Positions 16,667 to 25,715 of a stretch of DNA of 64,000 nucleotides are shown one piece after another. The DNA lies in assembly GCA_000621405.1 (NCBI GenBank), contig JHYK01000013.1, positions 1 to 64,000 on the forward strand, given 5' to 3'. Under the pieces are notes generated by a model. It searched no databases. It was not told the origin of the DNA and saw nothing but the letters and a program-made list of their open reading frames with translations. The stretch's first letter is position 1, and the number at the start of each line of letters is the position of its first letter. The position numbers and the translations under genes are program-made. Origin of the DNA: Lachnospiraceae bacterium AC3007. GTDB taxonomy: Bacteria > Bacillota > Clostridia > Lachnospirales > Lachnospiraceae.

Positions 16667-17447
16667 TCAGTTTTCAAGGACTAAACTTATTTACGGACAG
16701 GAAGCCATGGAAAGACTTGCTGCCTCCCGGGTTGCTGTATTCGGTATAGGCGGAGTGGGAGGCTATGCGCTGGAGGCCCTGGTCAGGAGCGGGGTAGGAG
16801 CTCTCGATCTTATCGATGATGACAGAGTCTGCCTTACGAATATCAACCGTCAGATACTCGCCACGAGAAAGACTATCGGGAAATACAAGGTGGATGTGGC
16901 GCAGGAGAGGGCACTTGAGATCAATCCCGATTGCAAAGTCAGGACATATAAGACCTTCTTTCTCCCTGATACGCAGGATCAGTTTGATTTTCATGAGTAT
17001 GACTACGTGGTGGATGCGATCGACACTGTCACCGGCAAACTCGCCATCATAGAGAAGGCGAAGGAAGCCTCTGTGCCTGTCATATCATCCATGGGCGCCG
17101 GAAATAAAGTAAATGCAGCCATGTTTGAGGTGGCTGATATCTTTGATACATCGGTCTGCCCTCTTGCAAAGATAATGCGGCATGAGTGCAGGAAGAGAGG
17201 GATCGATCACCTGAAAGTCGTCTATTCAAAGGAAGAGCCCAGAAGACCTGTGAAGGATGTGCCGATAAGCAGCCTTGATGACGGAAGCCGGCCTGAGAAT
17301 GACATGATCCGGTCTGAGAATGACAGCCGGGGCTCGAAAAGAAGAGATATCCCGGGCTCAACGGCATTCGTTCCGTCAGTAGCGGGCCTTATAATCGCAG
17401 GCGAAGTGATCAATGACCTTGCCGGACTGATCGTTGAGACAGGATAG
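16659..17447 (+). CDS. tcdA: tRNA threonylcarbamoyladenosine dehydratase (TcdA/ThiF-HesA family)
   Basis: A 262-residue E1-like enzyme. Seen: N-terminal FSRTKLIYGQEAMERLAASRVAVFGIGGVGGYALE with the GxGGVG nucleotide-binding loop, DDDRVCLTNINRQ (the conserved D-x-V-x-x-x-N-x-x-R-Q acyl-adenylation region), VDAIDTVTGK, and STMG-like SSMGAGNK. Known TcdA proteins cyclise t6A37 in tRNA. The start is set at 16659, where AGGAGG lies 11 bp upstream, rather than at an upstream in-frame ATG. An insert of about 30 residues near 209-240 (SSLDDGSRPENDMIRSEND) is low-complexity and unusual. It is coupled to fdhD by an 8-bp overlap. Confidence 0.9.
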   Translation: MLDQFSRTKLIYGQEAMERLAASRVAVFGIGGVGGYALEALVRSGVGALDLIDDDRVCLTNINRQILATRKTIGKYKVDVAQERALEINPDCKVRTYKTFFLPDTQDQFDFHEYDYVVDAIDTVTGKLAIIEKAKEASVPVISSMGAGNKVNAAMFEVADIFDTSVCPLAKIMRHECRKRGIDHLKVVYSKEEPRRPVKDVPISSLDDGSRPENDMIRSENDSRGSKRRDIPGSTAFVPSVAGLIIAGEVINDLAGLIVETG

Positions 17448-17521
17448 ATGCGCGGGAAGTGCTCTTATCGCGGAGCATCATCGCCCTGATCCTGTCGATC
17501 CTATTCCGGTGTGGACTGTGA

Positions 17522-19606
17522 TCAGCCCGTATAGACCGCCACGGCATCAAACTGCGAACTGATATCCACTGTCAGCAAGCCGCCGGACAAAGATACTTCG
17601 TTGTCATCACCGCTTCTCATAACCCGTATTATGCGGATTCCTTTTACAGGAAGGGTGATCCTTCCGGGCGGATCTCCGCCGAAAGAGTGTATCACTGTAA
17701 GGGTCTCATCATTAAGGCTCCGGCAGACTGCCTGATGTCCTTCGGGATGACGCCAGCTTGAAGAGATATCAACGTAAAATGAACTCACACCGTCTCTTAT
17801 GATATGTCTTATATCGCGGTAGAAGGCTATGCCTTCATCGATCTTGTCCCACTGATCGGGTGTAAGATCCACTACATCTCCCGATATGCACATGACTCCC
17901 AGAAAAGTAGCAATAAGTGAGTATCCTATGCGCTTAAGGCTGTCATCCTTTCGTATCACCGACCATATCTGTGACTGCGCAGGAAGGATGAGCCGGTGAA
18001 GGGCGGCTGCTATGATCGGTATCTCCTGACACTCATGCGCGTCGGAAAAAGATGCCATATCGGCCACGCTCATGAATGATGGCTCGAGCCTGTGTCCTCC
18101 CGAAGAGCAGTTTTCGATCCATATGCCCGGAACATCATTTCTTACCTGCCTGAAAAAGTCGAGAGTCTGAAGCATGTTCTGCCGGAGTCCTTCGCCGGGG
18201 GAGTCCGGATCGTCACATCCGATGCCGATGCAGTCATTGTAGTCTATCTTGGTGTATCCGAAGGCGTTATCCCTCAGGAAGGATATCATCCTAATATTAA
18301 GATAATCCCTGACTTCCTTTTTTCTCATATCCAGGAACCTTCGGTTATCGGTGTCTATCACTGCTCCGTCGCGCCTTAGCAGCATATCTTCTCTTTTGAA
18401 GATATCCGAATCTTCTGCGCAGGTCTCGGGCTCAAACCATATCCCGGGGATCATTCCTTTGGAGCGTATGACATCGACTGTCGCTTTGATCCCGTCCGGG
18501 AAGAGAGATGACTCATTCGCTATCCAGTCGCCTCCGCAGTGATCCCAGGCCACGCCTTCCTTTCGATACCAGCCTGCATCTATCACAAAGAAATCGAATC
18601 CGTGCCCTTCGATGGTATCGGCGATCTTTTTAATGTTTTTGTGTGAAGGATCTCCCCAGGTCGTGCAGTATTCATTGAAGAGTACGGGAAGCTCCGCGTC
18701 CGGACGGGGCATGTTCTTTTTGTGGACAGTCAGCAGTCTCTGGCTCACCTGATCCACACTGCCGCATCCTGCCGTGATATAAGCCTCGGGTGTCCTGAAG
18801 GACTCTCCGCAAGCTATGGCCTTAGCCCAATGGCCATAGTCATAGTCCGCAAGGGATGCCATCATGGACAACGTGTCTTCTTTACGTCTTATCTCCATCT
18901 GCCAGGAGGACGGACATGCAAGCTGCATTGCCCAGGTCACGCCGTTTTTCCTGTCCTCAAGGGCGGCAAAGGGAAAATAACCCCTCACCGGCATCGAGCC
19001 TGCCTGACCGAATTTTACTATGCGAAGTGCATGTCCTGTCCAGGACCGCTCGAGCATCGCTTCCTCTATGCTCTCCGAGCAGAGTCTTCCTTCGGCGCTC
19101 CATGCGCTTTTTATCCTGTGCAGCGTCAGCTCACCTGCAGCATCTCCCTCCGAAAAAGGAGTTAACCCGCCTATATTCACGCTCGATATAAGATCCAGGA
19201 TCACAGGCTTATCGCTTTTATTTACAAAGACCGTATATGATCTAATGGCCTTAAGACCCTCTTCCCATTCGAGCACATGACAGACTGTCCTTCCGGTATC
19301 GTCGGCAAGTTCGGTCGTGATCTTATGTCCTTCCGTCCTCTGGCTTATGAAATGGAGTGCGTCAGTGGCTGAGGTGCCTGCAAGGGTGATGCCGTTGCCG
19401 TAGCCGTTTGCCAGATGATCCCCTCGTGAGTGAAGCTGTACAAGATTTTCAAGCTTACCGCGGGTATCCGATGACATGCCGGTAAGCTTATCTTCCAGAT
19501 CGGACGGGATAAGGAGCATGCCAATATTGTTCTCATCATCAGTGAGATAGATCACGAGCATGTCTCCGAATTCGTGTCTGCTGTATATCTTAATGTCAGT
19601 CTTCAT
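17522..19606 (-). CDS. GH36 alpha-galactosidase
   Basis: A 694-residue glycoside hydrolase of family 36. An N-terminal beta-sandwich covers about residues 1-300. A catalytic (beta/alpha)8 barrel contains FNEYCTTWGDPS, FVIDAGWY, GIWFEPE, the nucleophile Asp455 in YTKIDYN, and acid/base Asp522 in ASFSDAHE. A short C-terminal beta domain follows. No signal peptide is seen, so it acts on imported alpha-galactosides (melibiose, raffinose family). The start is set at 19606 because AAAGGAG lies 6 bp upstream; an ATG at 19633 has no such site. A TATACT -10 and an 18-bp palindrome lie just upstream. No sugar transporter is adjacent. Confidence 0.92.
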   Translation of the reverse strand: MKTDIKIYSRHEFGDMLVIYLTDDENNIGMLLIPSDLEDKLTGMSSDTRGKLENLVQLHSRGDHLANGYGNGITLAGTSATDALHFISQRTEGHKITTELADDTGRTVCHVLEWEEGLKAIRSYTVFVNKSDKPVILDLISSVNIGGLTPFSEGDAAGELTLHRIKSAWSAEGRLCSESIEEAMLERSWTGHALRIVKFGQAGSMPVRGYFPFAALEDRKNGVTWAMQLACPSSWQMEIRRKEDTLSMMASLADYDYGHWAKAIACGESFRTPEAYITAGCGSVDQVSQRLLTVHKKNMPRPDAELPVLFNEYCTTWGDPSHKNIKKIADTIEGHGFDFFVIDAGWYRKEGVAWDHCGGDWIANESSLFPDGIKATVDVIRSKGMIPGIWFEPETCAEDSDIFKREDMLLRRDGAVIDTDNRRFLDMRKKEVRDYLNIRMISFLRDNAFGYTKIDYNDCIGIGCDDPDSPGEGLRQNMLQTLDFFRQVRNDVPGIWIENCSSGGHRLEPSFMSVADMASFSDAHECQEIPIIAAALHRLILPAQSQIWSVIRKDDSLKRIGYSLIATFLGVMCISGDVVDLTPDQWDKIDEGIAFYRDIRHIIRDGVSSFYVDISSSWRHPEGHQAVCRSLNDETLTVIHSFGGDPPGRITLPVKGIRIIRVMRSGDDNEVSLSGGLLTVDISSQFDAVAVYTG

Positions 19607-19645
19607 GACAGCTCCTTTCATCATCCGGACCATTCCGGTACTGGT

Positions 19646-19680
19646 AGTATAACACAGGAGTAGAAGTCAGCGCTGACTTC
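19646..19680 (-). promoter_or_regulatory. -10 element and 18-bp palindromic operator candidate for GH36
   Basis: On the minus strand TATACT (forward AGTATA 19646-19651) lies about 40 bp before the alpha-galactosidase start. The perfect palindrome GAAGTCAGCGCTGACTTC (19663-19680) covers the -35 position. That size, symmetry and central CG are typical of LacI-family operators. No regulator gene is adjacent. It also lies in the divergent region with the GGDEF gene. Confidence 0.6.
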
Positions 19681-19749
19681 CCATGGATATAATGCCGCTT
19701 TTAGTGTATACTGTTTGAGTCGGTTTTTATTTCCGGAAGAGACAGAATC

Positions 19750-21234
19750 ATGCAGAAAGAAAAGCTTCGTTTTTCAATAAAATCAAAGATGTATATCTTC
19801 ATGGTCGTGACCATCCTGGCCATTGCTCTGGGTACGGCAGGCATAGCCTTCAGGGCGAGCGCTGACAAGATCGACCGCTACTATAAGGAGGCGACTGCCG
19901 GTAACGCGAAAAATTATGCCAGCATGGTCGACGGTGATTATGTGCTTGAGCTAAGGAAGTTTGTGGAGTCGGAGGAGTTCCAGAATACCCGTGACAGGGC
20001 TGAGGCTGAAGACAACGAGGAGCTTGTGCTCGAATATCTGAAGAAGAAAGGGCTTCTCGAGGAGTACGACCGTATACGCGCCGAGCTTACCAATTACGTG
20101 AACAACATAGACGGGATCGAGTACCTGTATCTTATAGCTGTGGGGGATGCCGATGCCAAATATGACATGTATCTTATCGACGATCTTAATAATCCGGCTT
20201 ATGAGACAGGTTATTACGAGGAGAGAGAGGCGGAGCTTAAGGGCATGGATTTTTCAGTAGGCGTAGAGCCAACCATATCCAACGGAGACTGGGGATGGCT
20301 TTGTTCCGCATTCTGCCCGGTATATGCTTCTGACGGCACCTTTGTCTGTGTGGTAGGCTGTGATTTCGGAATGGAAGAGGTCATGGCCGAGAGGAGCAGG
20401 CTGTTGTTTTATCTGATCGTTGGTGCCCTGATCATGACCGTGATCATCCTGTCAGGCTCGATGGTCTTTATAAATAAAGTCGTGGTCGAGCCACTGGATT
20501 CCATGACAAAGGAGCTGAAGAACTTCAAGCCCTCAAAGCATGCAAGCTATCATGACGCCGGTGTCATGGAGCTTGACATCAGGAGCAATGATGAGATAAG
20601 CGAGATATATCAGGGCATCAGGTCGATGCAGACCAATATAGTCGATTATCTTAAAGACATGTCGATCCTTGAGCAGGGCAAGAAAAAGGCTGAAAGCGAT
20701 ATCAGAGAGAAGGAGATGCAGATAGGCCAGCTCAGCATCGAGACCTACAAGGATTCCCTGACGGGAGTCGGCAATAAGGCCTCCTACGAAAAGCGCGTTG
20801 ATACACTCAATCAGCAGCTTGCAGAGGAGAGCATGGCTTTTGCCATAGCCATGATAGACATGAATAATCTTAAGCAGGTAAATGATCTGCACGGTCATGA
20901 GGCGGGAGACAGATATATCAAAGGATGCTGTCATATGGTCTGTGAAGCCTTTAAGCATTCTCCAGTATTCAGGATAGGCGGAGATGAATTCGTAGTCCTC
21001 CTTCAGGGTTCTGATTATGCGCGAAGAGAGGAGATCGTCACAGAGTTAAGAAATTCTTTTGAGGATACATTCAGTAAGACGGATGTCGATCCATGGCTCA
21101 GATATTCCGCGGCCGTAGGCATGGCGGAAAACCTTCGCGAGGACAAGACCGTGGAGGCAGTCTTCAAGCGTGCCGATAAGGCAATGTATGAGGACAAAAA
21201 AGCATTTAAGGAAAGGCATGGCCTTACCCGTTAG
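19750..21234 (+). CDS. Membrane diguanylate cyclase with Cache-like sensor and HAMP
   Basis: A 494-residue protein. TM1 lies at about 14-35, an extracytoplasmic Cache-like domain at about 40-215 (with SAFCPVYASDGTFVCVVGCDF near its end), TM2 at about 217-242, a HAMP/linker to about 330, and a GGDEF domain to the end. The motif is RIGGDEF with GGDEF at 410-414; the substrate loop DMNNLKQVND is intact. No RxxD inhibitory site is seen. Known reaction: two GTP to c-di-GMP. The M13 peptidase gene follows 19 bp downstream and is probably co-transcribed. Confidence 0.93.
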   Translation: MQKEKLRFSIKSKMYIFMVVTILAIALGTAGIAFRASADKIDRYYKEATAGNAKNYASMVDGDYVLELRKFVESEEFQNTRDRAEAEDNEELVLEYLKKKGLLEEYDRIRAELTNYVNNIDGIEYLYLIAVGDADAKYDMYLIDDLNNPAYETGYYEEREAELKGMDFSVGVEPTISNGDWGWLCSAFCPVYASDGTFVCVVGCDFGMEEVMAERSRLLFYLIVGALIMTVIILSGSMVFINKVVVEPLDSMTKELKNFKPSKHASYHDAGVMELDIRSNDEISEIYQGIRSMQTNIVDYLKDMSILEQGKKKAESDIREKEMQIGQLSIETYKDSLTGVGNKASYEKRVDTLNQQLAEESMAFAIAMIDMNNLKQVNDLHGHEAGDRYIKGCCHMVCEAFKHSPVFRIGGDEFVVLLQGSDYARREEIVTELRNSFEDTFSKTDVDPWLRYSAAVGMAENLREDKTVEAVFKRADKAMYEDKKAFKERHGLTR

Positions 21235-21253
21235 GGCGGCTCATATCTGAACC

Positions 21254-23344
21254 ATGTTCCCTTCTCCGTTCAAGTTTATCAGAAAGATAATACTGATACT
21301 TCTGATCACGAGCCTTATCTGGGACTTTCCGATCAGCCTTAATACATTTTTTGATGATGTCACCCTGTCTGAGACGGAGGAAGATACAGATGCCGGATAT
21401 CCCTGGGTCGACAGCGATCTTCCCGAAAATGTCACAGTGATGACAAAGACCGATCCCGCTGATGACTTTCACATTTATGCCTGCAAGGATCTCATACTTG
21501 AAAAGAAATACATTGACGGATATGTCATCTGGACTTCAACCTTCGGTGCGTCGGATGTTGTTGATAAAAATGCCATGAAACTTTTGAAGGATAAGGATAT
21601 CCCGGGGCATGATGCCGAGCTTGTAAGGAATCTGTACGGACTCTTTACCGACTGGGAGGCAAGGGATGAGACCGGATTCAGTGATCTGAAAGAACTCACC
21701 GATCCCATACTTGAGGCTGATGATCTGGATGAGCTCACAGACTATTTTCTGACCGATGATGCGATCCTTATGATCTGTAATTTCTTCAGTATCTATTCCG
21801 GTCCGGGGTATACTGATTCGGGCAGCTATGCCGTGTATGTCGAACCGGAAGCTCTTCTGCTCGATGATCCTGCCGAATATTCGGATATGACCGAGCTTGG
21901 CAGCATGACGAAGGACTACAATGAAGAGATGTTCATATATTACGCGGGAAGGCTTGGCATCACTGAGAGCAGGGCCCGCGATATGCTTGATAAAGCCTTT
22001 GAACTGGAATCCAGGCTTGCAGGATCCATGCTTTCATCTTCGGAAAAGATGAACGATTCATATATCGAAAAATCCGATAACGAGATGTCATTCGAAGAGA
22101 TATCTCATCTTACGCATAATTATCCTCTTGCGGATCTTATAAAGGCGTCAGATCTCGAATTTGACGGGACGTATATCGTATCCGAGCCGGACTATGTCAG
22201 TTGTATAGATGAGCTCTATACAGAGGATAATCTCGAGGGGATAAGGAGCATAGCCTATATAAATGCTCTTCTTGATTACGGCACATACTGCGACAGGGAA
22301 GCCTGCGAAAAAGAAGACGATATAAGCAATGAAAGCTATGGTACGGATTACTGGTACGATGATGAAGATACGGCATACTATTCGGTACGTGATATCCTGT
22401 CCGAGCCTCTTCAGAAGATCTATGTGGAACAATACGGTTCGGAAGAAGACAAAAAAGCGGTCGAGCAGATCTGCAGGGATGTGATAGAGAACTATGATGA
22501 GATGCTTTCCGAAAACACATGGGCCACGGAGGAGACTATAGATTCAGCAAGGGAAAAGCTTACCTCCATGGATATCCGTGTAGCATATCCGGATCAATGG
22601 AATGATTATTCCGACCTGTCGATCGAAGGCTGTACTCTGTTTGAGGCTATCAAAAAGATATACGGCTTTAAGAAGGACATAAGTGATGCCGCTTTCAGCG
22701 AAGAGAAATACAGCAATGAGTGCTGGGCGTTTGATACCGATGTGCTGGAATGCAACGCATATTATAATGCGTCGGAGAACAGGATCTATATAACGCTTGC
22801 AGCGATCACTGATCCTCTCTACAACAGTAATATGAGTATAGAGGAGCAATACGCTTCACTGGCCGGATTCTGGATCGGACACGAGATATCACATTCCTTT
22901 GATTCCAACGGATGCAGATATGATGCGGAGGGAGACCTCAGAGACTGGTGGAATGAAGATGACATGACGGAATTTAAAAGAAGGATCGACAAACTGGACG
23001 ATTATCTTGATGAGATCGTGCCCTTCGGGGACTATCATGTGACAGGGAGCAATGTGGACACGGAGATGCTCGCGGATATCACCGGCCTTCAGTGCGCGCT
23101 GAGGATGGCCTCCTCGGTGGAAGATTTTGACTATGATGTATTTTTTACGGAATATGCGAAGCTCAATGCATTTATAAGCGACTACAGCACCGAGCTCACG
23201 GCGCTGCAGCAGGATGAGCATCCGCTCAGCTATCTTCGGACCAATGTCGTGGTCCAGCAGTTTGACGAGTTCTACGATACATATGACATCGAAGAAGGTG
23301 ATAATATGTACCTTGCGCCCGAGGACAGGCTCCTTGTCTGGTGA
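21254..23344 (+). CDS. M13-family metallopeptidase (PepO/neprilysin-like)
   Basis: A 696-residue zinc peptidase. A short hydrophobic N-terminus (about 10-28) suggests export as a membrane-anchored enzyme. The zinc site is HEISH at 543-547 with third ligand Glu604 and Asp608 (TEMLADITGL), and the C-terminus ends in APEDRLLVW, matching the family end APE-x-x-x-W. The upstream NAYYNASENRIYITLAAI segment fits the substrate-binding NAYY motif. The protein is strongly acidic. It follows the Cache-GGDEF gene by 19 bp without a strong ribosome binding site, suggesting coupling. Role is probably extracellular oligopeptide cleavage. Confidence 0.93.
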   Translation: MFPSPFKFIRKIILILLITSLIWDFPISLNTFFDDVTLSETEEDTDAGYPWVDSDLPENVTVMTKTDPADDFHIYACKDLILEKKYIDGYVIWTSTFGASDVVDKNAMKLLKDKDIPGHDAELVRNLYGLFTDWEARDETGFSDLKELTDPILEADDLDELTDYFLTDDAILMICNFFSIYSGPGYTDSGSYAVYVEPEALLLDDPAEYSDMTELGSMTKDYNEEMFIYYAGRLGITESRARDMLDKAFELESRLAGSMLSSSEKMNDSYIEKSDNEMSFEEISHLTHNYPLADLIKASDLEFDGTYIVSEPDYVSCIDELYTEDNLEGIRSIAYINALLDYGTYCDREACEKEDDISNESYGTDYWYDDEDTAYYSVRDILSEPLQKIYVEQYGSEEDKKAVEQICRDVIENYDEMLSENTWATEETIDSAREKLTSMDIRVAYPDQWNDYSDLSIEGCTLFEAIKKIYGFKKDISDAAFSEEKYSNECWAFDTDVLECNAYYNASENRIYITLAAITDPLYNSNMSIEEQYASLAGFWIGHEISHSFDSNGCRYDAEGDLRDWWNEDDMTEFKRRIDKLDDYLDEIVPFGDYHVTGSNVDTEMLADITGLQCALRMASSVEDFDYDVFFTEYAKLNAFISDYSTELTALQQDEHPLSYLRTNVVVQQFDEFYDTYDIEEGDNMYLAPEDRLLVW

Positions 23345-23352
23345 CCTCTTAT

Positions 23353-24579
23353 TCAGCGCTCGAGTTCTCTTATGCTTTTTATCATAAATAAAGACAGTGC
23401 CGTAAGAGAGAGGCAGATCCCCGCTGTCTGTATGACTGCGGCAGATCCTCTTCCTACTCCGATGCCGAAGGCGCTTCCTACGGAATCCGCCGCGACCCCT
23501 GATATTGAATAGGCCGCGACATATCCCAGCTGTGAGAGAAAACCTATCAGTCCCCAGACTCTTCCCTGAGCCTCATCGGGGACATTGGTGCGGGCAAGAT
23601 AATCAAGGCAGTTATTTGCAAAAGGAAGAGCGGTAAAGAAGAGAAATCCGAAGCAGCATATCCAGACGATATTCTCAAACATCCCGAATCCCGTCATGAA
23701 AAAACCTGAAAGCATCATGTCGATCCCGAGGACTGCGACATAATGCTTCTTTATTCCCCTTGCGCCTAAGATGATGCTGCCGGCAAGCATTCCGCAAGCG
23801 CATACGGTCTCGGCGATCCCAAGGGTTTTGGAGTCCGAAAAAGCAAGTATCACAGGCTCTGCGAGCACCTGAAACATCCCCATAAAGAGCGTGATGACTG
23901 AGGATACAAGCACCAGTATCAGCACGCCTTTATTTGCGCTTATAGCGATCCATCCTCCTTTGAGGCTGTCTGTCAGAGATCCTTTGTCATCCGGCATCTT
24001 CGTACCGATACTTCTTCTGACTGCGGCAGCGCCCGCAACTGTCGGGAAGAAGGTGCAGATATCTATGATAAGCAGCAGCCTGATGTCGCTTACGGTCAAA
24101 AGAAAGCCCGCTATGACCGGTGACAGGAGATATCTTGCGCTCCCCGCAAGAGATACGAGGCCGTTTGCTTTTGAATACTCTTCCTTTGTCAGAAGGTCCG
24201 TTATGGTAGCCCTGAACGACGGCTCCAGCAGAGAAGAGAAGATGGCACTCACGAAGACTCCGGCGCATATTCGGGGCAGCGTCGCCGTGCCCCTTATCAT
24301 GCAGATCAGTATGTATATGACACCGAGAGCCGAGAAGCCGTCGCCTGCCATCATGAGCAGCCTTCTGTCATATCTGTCCGCAAGCACTCCCGCAGGCACG
24401 CTTAAAAGAAGAGTGGGAAGGAAGCCTGCAAGTGTCACGGCAGCCATGCCCGCGGCGCTTCCTGTCTGCCTGAAGATGCAGACTCCGAGTCCGAAGCTCG
24501 TCAGTCCTCCGCCTACGGATGATATGAGCTCGCCTGCCCATAAGAGCAGGAATTTTCTGTAATTATTTCCTTCTTTCAT
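23353..24579 (-). CDS. MFS transporter (12-TM exporter type)
   Basis: A 408-residue major facilitator with about 12 hydrophobic helices. The loop 2-3 signature is GVLADRYDRRLLM, and the middle cytoplasmic loop lies near residues 190-215. The architecture (early SVGGGLTSFGLGVCIF, then GSAAGMAAVTLAGFLPTLLLSVPAG) resembles the MFS_3/enterobactin-exporter and macrolide-efflux-like group. The start is set at 24579, just after an AGGAAGA site that lies inside the end of the CPBP gene; the two genes overlap by 17 bp and are coupled. The substrate is unknown. Confidence 0.88.
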   Translation of the reverse strand: MKEGNNYRKFLLLWAGELISSVGGGLTSFGLGVCIFRQTGSAAGMAAVTLAGFLPTLLLSVPAGVLADRYDRRLLMMAGDGFSALGVIYILICMIRGTATLPRICAGVFVSAIFSSLLEPSFRATITDLLTKEEYSKANGLVSLAGSARYLLSPVIAGFLLTVSDIRLLLIIDICTFFPTVAGAAAVRRSIGTKMPDDKGSLTDSLKGGWIAISANKGVLILVLVSSVITLFMGMFQVLAEPVILAFSDSKTLGIAETVCACGMLAGSIILGARGIKKHYVAVLGIDMMLSGFFMTGFGMFENIVWICCFGFLFFTALPFANNCLDYLARTNVPDEAQGRVWGLIGFLSQLGYVAAYSISGVAADSVGSAFGIGVGRGSAAVIQTAGICLSLTALSLFMIKSIRELER

Positions 24580-25408
24580 CTTCTTCCTGCGCCTCGAGCA
24601 GCCTTCCGATATGATCCTTCTCAAAAAAGAGTTTTTTATTGGTTACTACCACGATAGCGGCAGCCACAAAGACAAAGACAGTCTCGATGCATTTTGTCTC
24701 AGGCGTCATGGCGATCTTCTCCTGCATGACATTGAGGAAAAGATGGAAGATGATCGTAGCCAGCATGCTTCTTTTATTCTTTACATATACCCATGTCTGA
24801 AGGAAATCGACAGGGATAGCGCTCACGAGAAAGTTGATCATGTACAGCGCGCCCATCTCCCTGAGTCCGTAATGATAAGTACCCGGCACCCAGAAGAGAG
24901 GTATATGCCAGCAGGCCCACACGCATCCGAAGATCAGGGATTCCCTGAACCAGGTGTGATAATAGCCTACCGCGTCTTCTCCGTAACCCCTCCAGCCGAG
25001 CTCCTCTATGACAGATGCTATGAGTATGGTGAGGAGAGCCGAGGTCCCGCCGATCGAGAAGGAGAAGCCGTCGGTAAAGGAGAACTGCTCCATGGAACCC
25101 CCGAAGAGAACTGAAGTTGCGATCGAGCAGATGACTACAACGATGAAGGTCAGCACCGGTATGATGATAAAGACGGGATCTATCCTGTAGAAGCCTGCCA
25201 GCTTTCTCTTTAGATCTGATATCAGCATGTCATTGCCGGACCTCAGTACTGTGACGACTGCCGTCGCTGCAGGCATGACGACTCCGAGCAGCATAAATAA
25301 AAACAGCAGCGGAGTATCCCTGAAGAGTATCGCAAGTATCCAGAATCCCCATGTGAGAGCGAATACAGTAACGTAAAATCTTACGGGTTTATAAACATAG
25401 TGTTCCAT
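24563..25408 (-). CDS. CPBP-family intramembrane metalloprotease-like protein
   Basis: A 281-residue protein with about eight hydrophobic segments. It has the CPBP (Abi/CAAX protease) motifs: EE at 135-136 with Arg140 (EELGWRGYG), a second-helix His in WACWHIPLFW, and a third motif FLVSAIPVDFLQTW followed by FHLFLN. Members include bacteriocin self-immunity proteins and CAAX-type proteases. It is the first gene of a two-gene unit with an MFS transporter. A near-consensus promoter with an overlapping palindrome lies directly upstream, and AAAGGATG precedes the ATG. Confidence 0.88.
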   Translation of the reverse strand: MEHYVYKPVRFYVTVFALTWGFWILAILFRDTPLLFLFMLLGVVMPAATAVVTVLRSGNDMLISDLKRKLAGFYRIDPVFIIIPVLTFIVVVICSIATSVLFGGSMEQFSFTDGFSFSIGGTSALLTILIASVIEELGWRGYGEDAVGYYHTWFRESLIFGCVWACWHIPLFWVPGTYHYGLREMGALYMINFLVSAIPVDFLQTWVYVKNKRSMLATIIFHLFLNVMQEKIAMTPETKCIETVFVFVAAAIVVVTNKKLFFEKDHIGRLLEAQEEDERRK

Positions 25409-25434
25409 GACTCATCCTTTCTTATTTCCATAAA

Positions 25435-25483
25435 AACGACTAACGGTCGGTTTCAGTATAAAGGCCGGATTTTTAAATGTCAA
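25435..25483 (-). promoter_or_regulatory. CPBP-MFS promoter with TetR-type operator
   Basis: On the minus strand TTGACA (forward 25478-25483), 17-bp spacer and TATACT (forward 25455-25460) form a near-consensus promoter. Immediately downstream an imperfect palindrome AACGAC-N5-GTCGGT (forward 25435-25451) covers the likely start site, as TetR-family operators do. A related GTCGGTC copy lies near 25497. No regulator gene is adjacent. Confidence 0.75.
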
Positions 25484-25517
25484 GAGTTTTTAGACTGTCG
25501 GTCGAAAAATGATTTGC

Positions 25518-25593
25518 GGGCAGTGAAATGCTTTCGGGCAATGAAATGCTTTCCAAGGCAATAAAAAGCTTTTCGGACAATAAAATGCTGTCC
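25518..25593. repeat. Four imperfect tandem repeats of 18-20 bp
   Basis: Units at 25518, 25536, 25556 and 25575 share the pattern GGgCAaTgAAATGCTTTcc, with unit lengths of 18, 20, 19 and 19 bp. They sit in the 307-bp space between the CPBP promoter and the MCP promoter. No coding potential or T-tract hairpin is evident. Confidence 0.75.
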
Positions 25594-25629
25594 GGGCTGT
25601 GGATCAGGACGGAGCCGTTTTTGTTTTAA

Positions 25630-25658
25630 TTGAACAAGAAAAGTCAAAGGATTATAAT
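25630..25658 (+). promoter_or_regulatory. Predicted promoter of the chemoreceptor gene
   Basis: TTGAAC (25630-25635), 17-bp spacer, TATAAT (25653-25658), followed by a GGAACGGAGG ribosome site ahead of the ATG at 25716. Confidence 0.8.
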
Positions 25659-25715
25659 TAAAAAGTTGATCTCCGGGGGGAGACAATAGATTTTGGAACG
25701 GAGGAAAAAAACTCT

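Noticed and set aside
24563-24624. Upstream start at 24624 for the MFS transporter
   Set aside because: It would add a charged 15-residue leader and lacks a ribosome site; the ATG at 24579 has AGGAAGA upstream and fits the family N-terminus.
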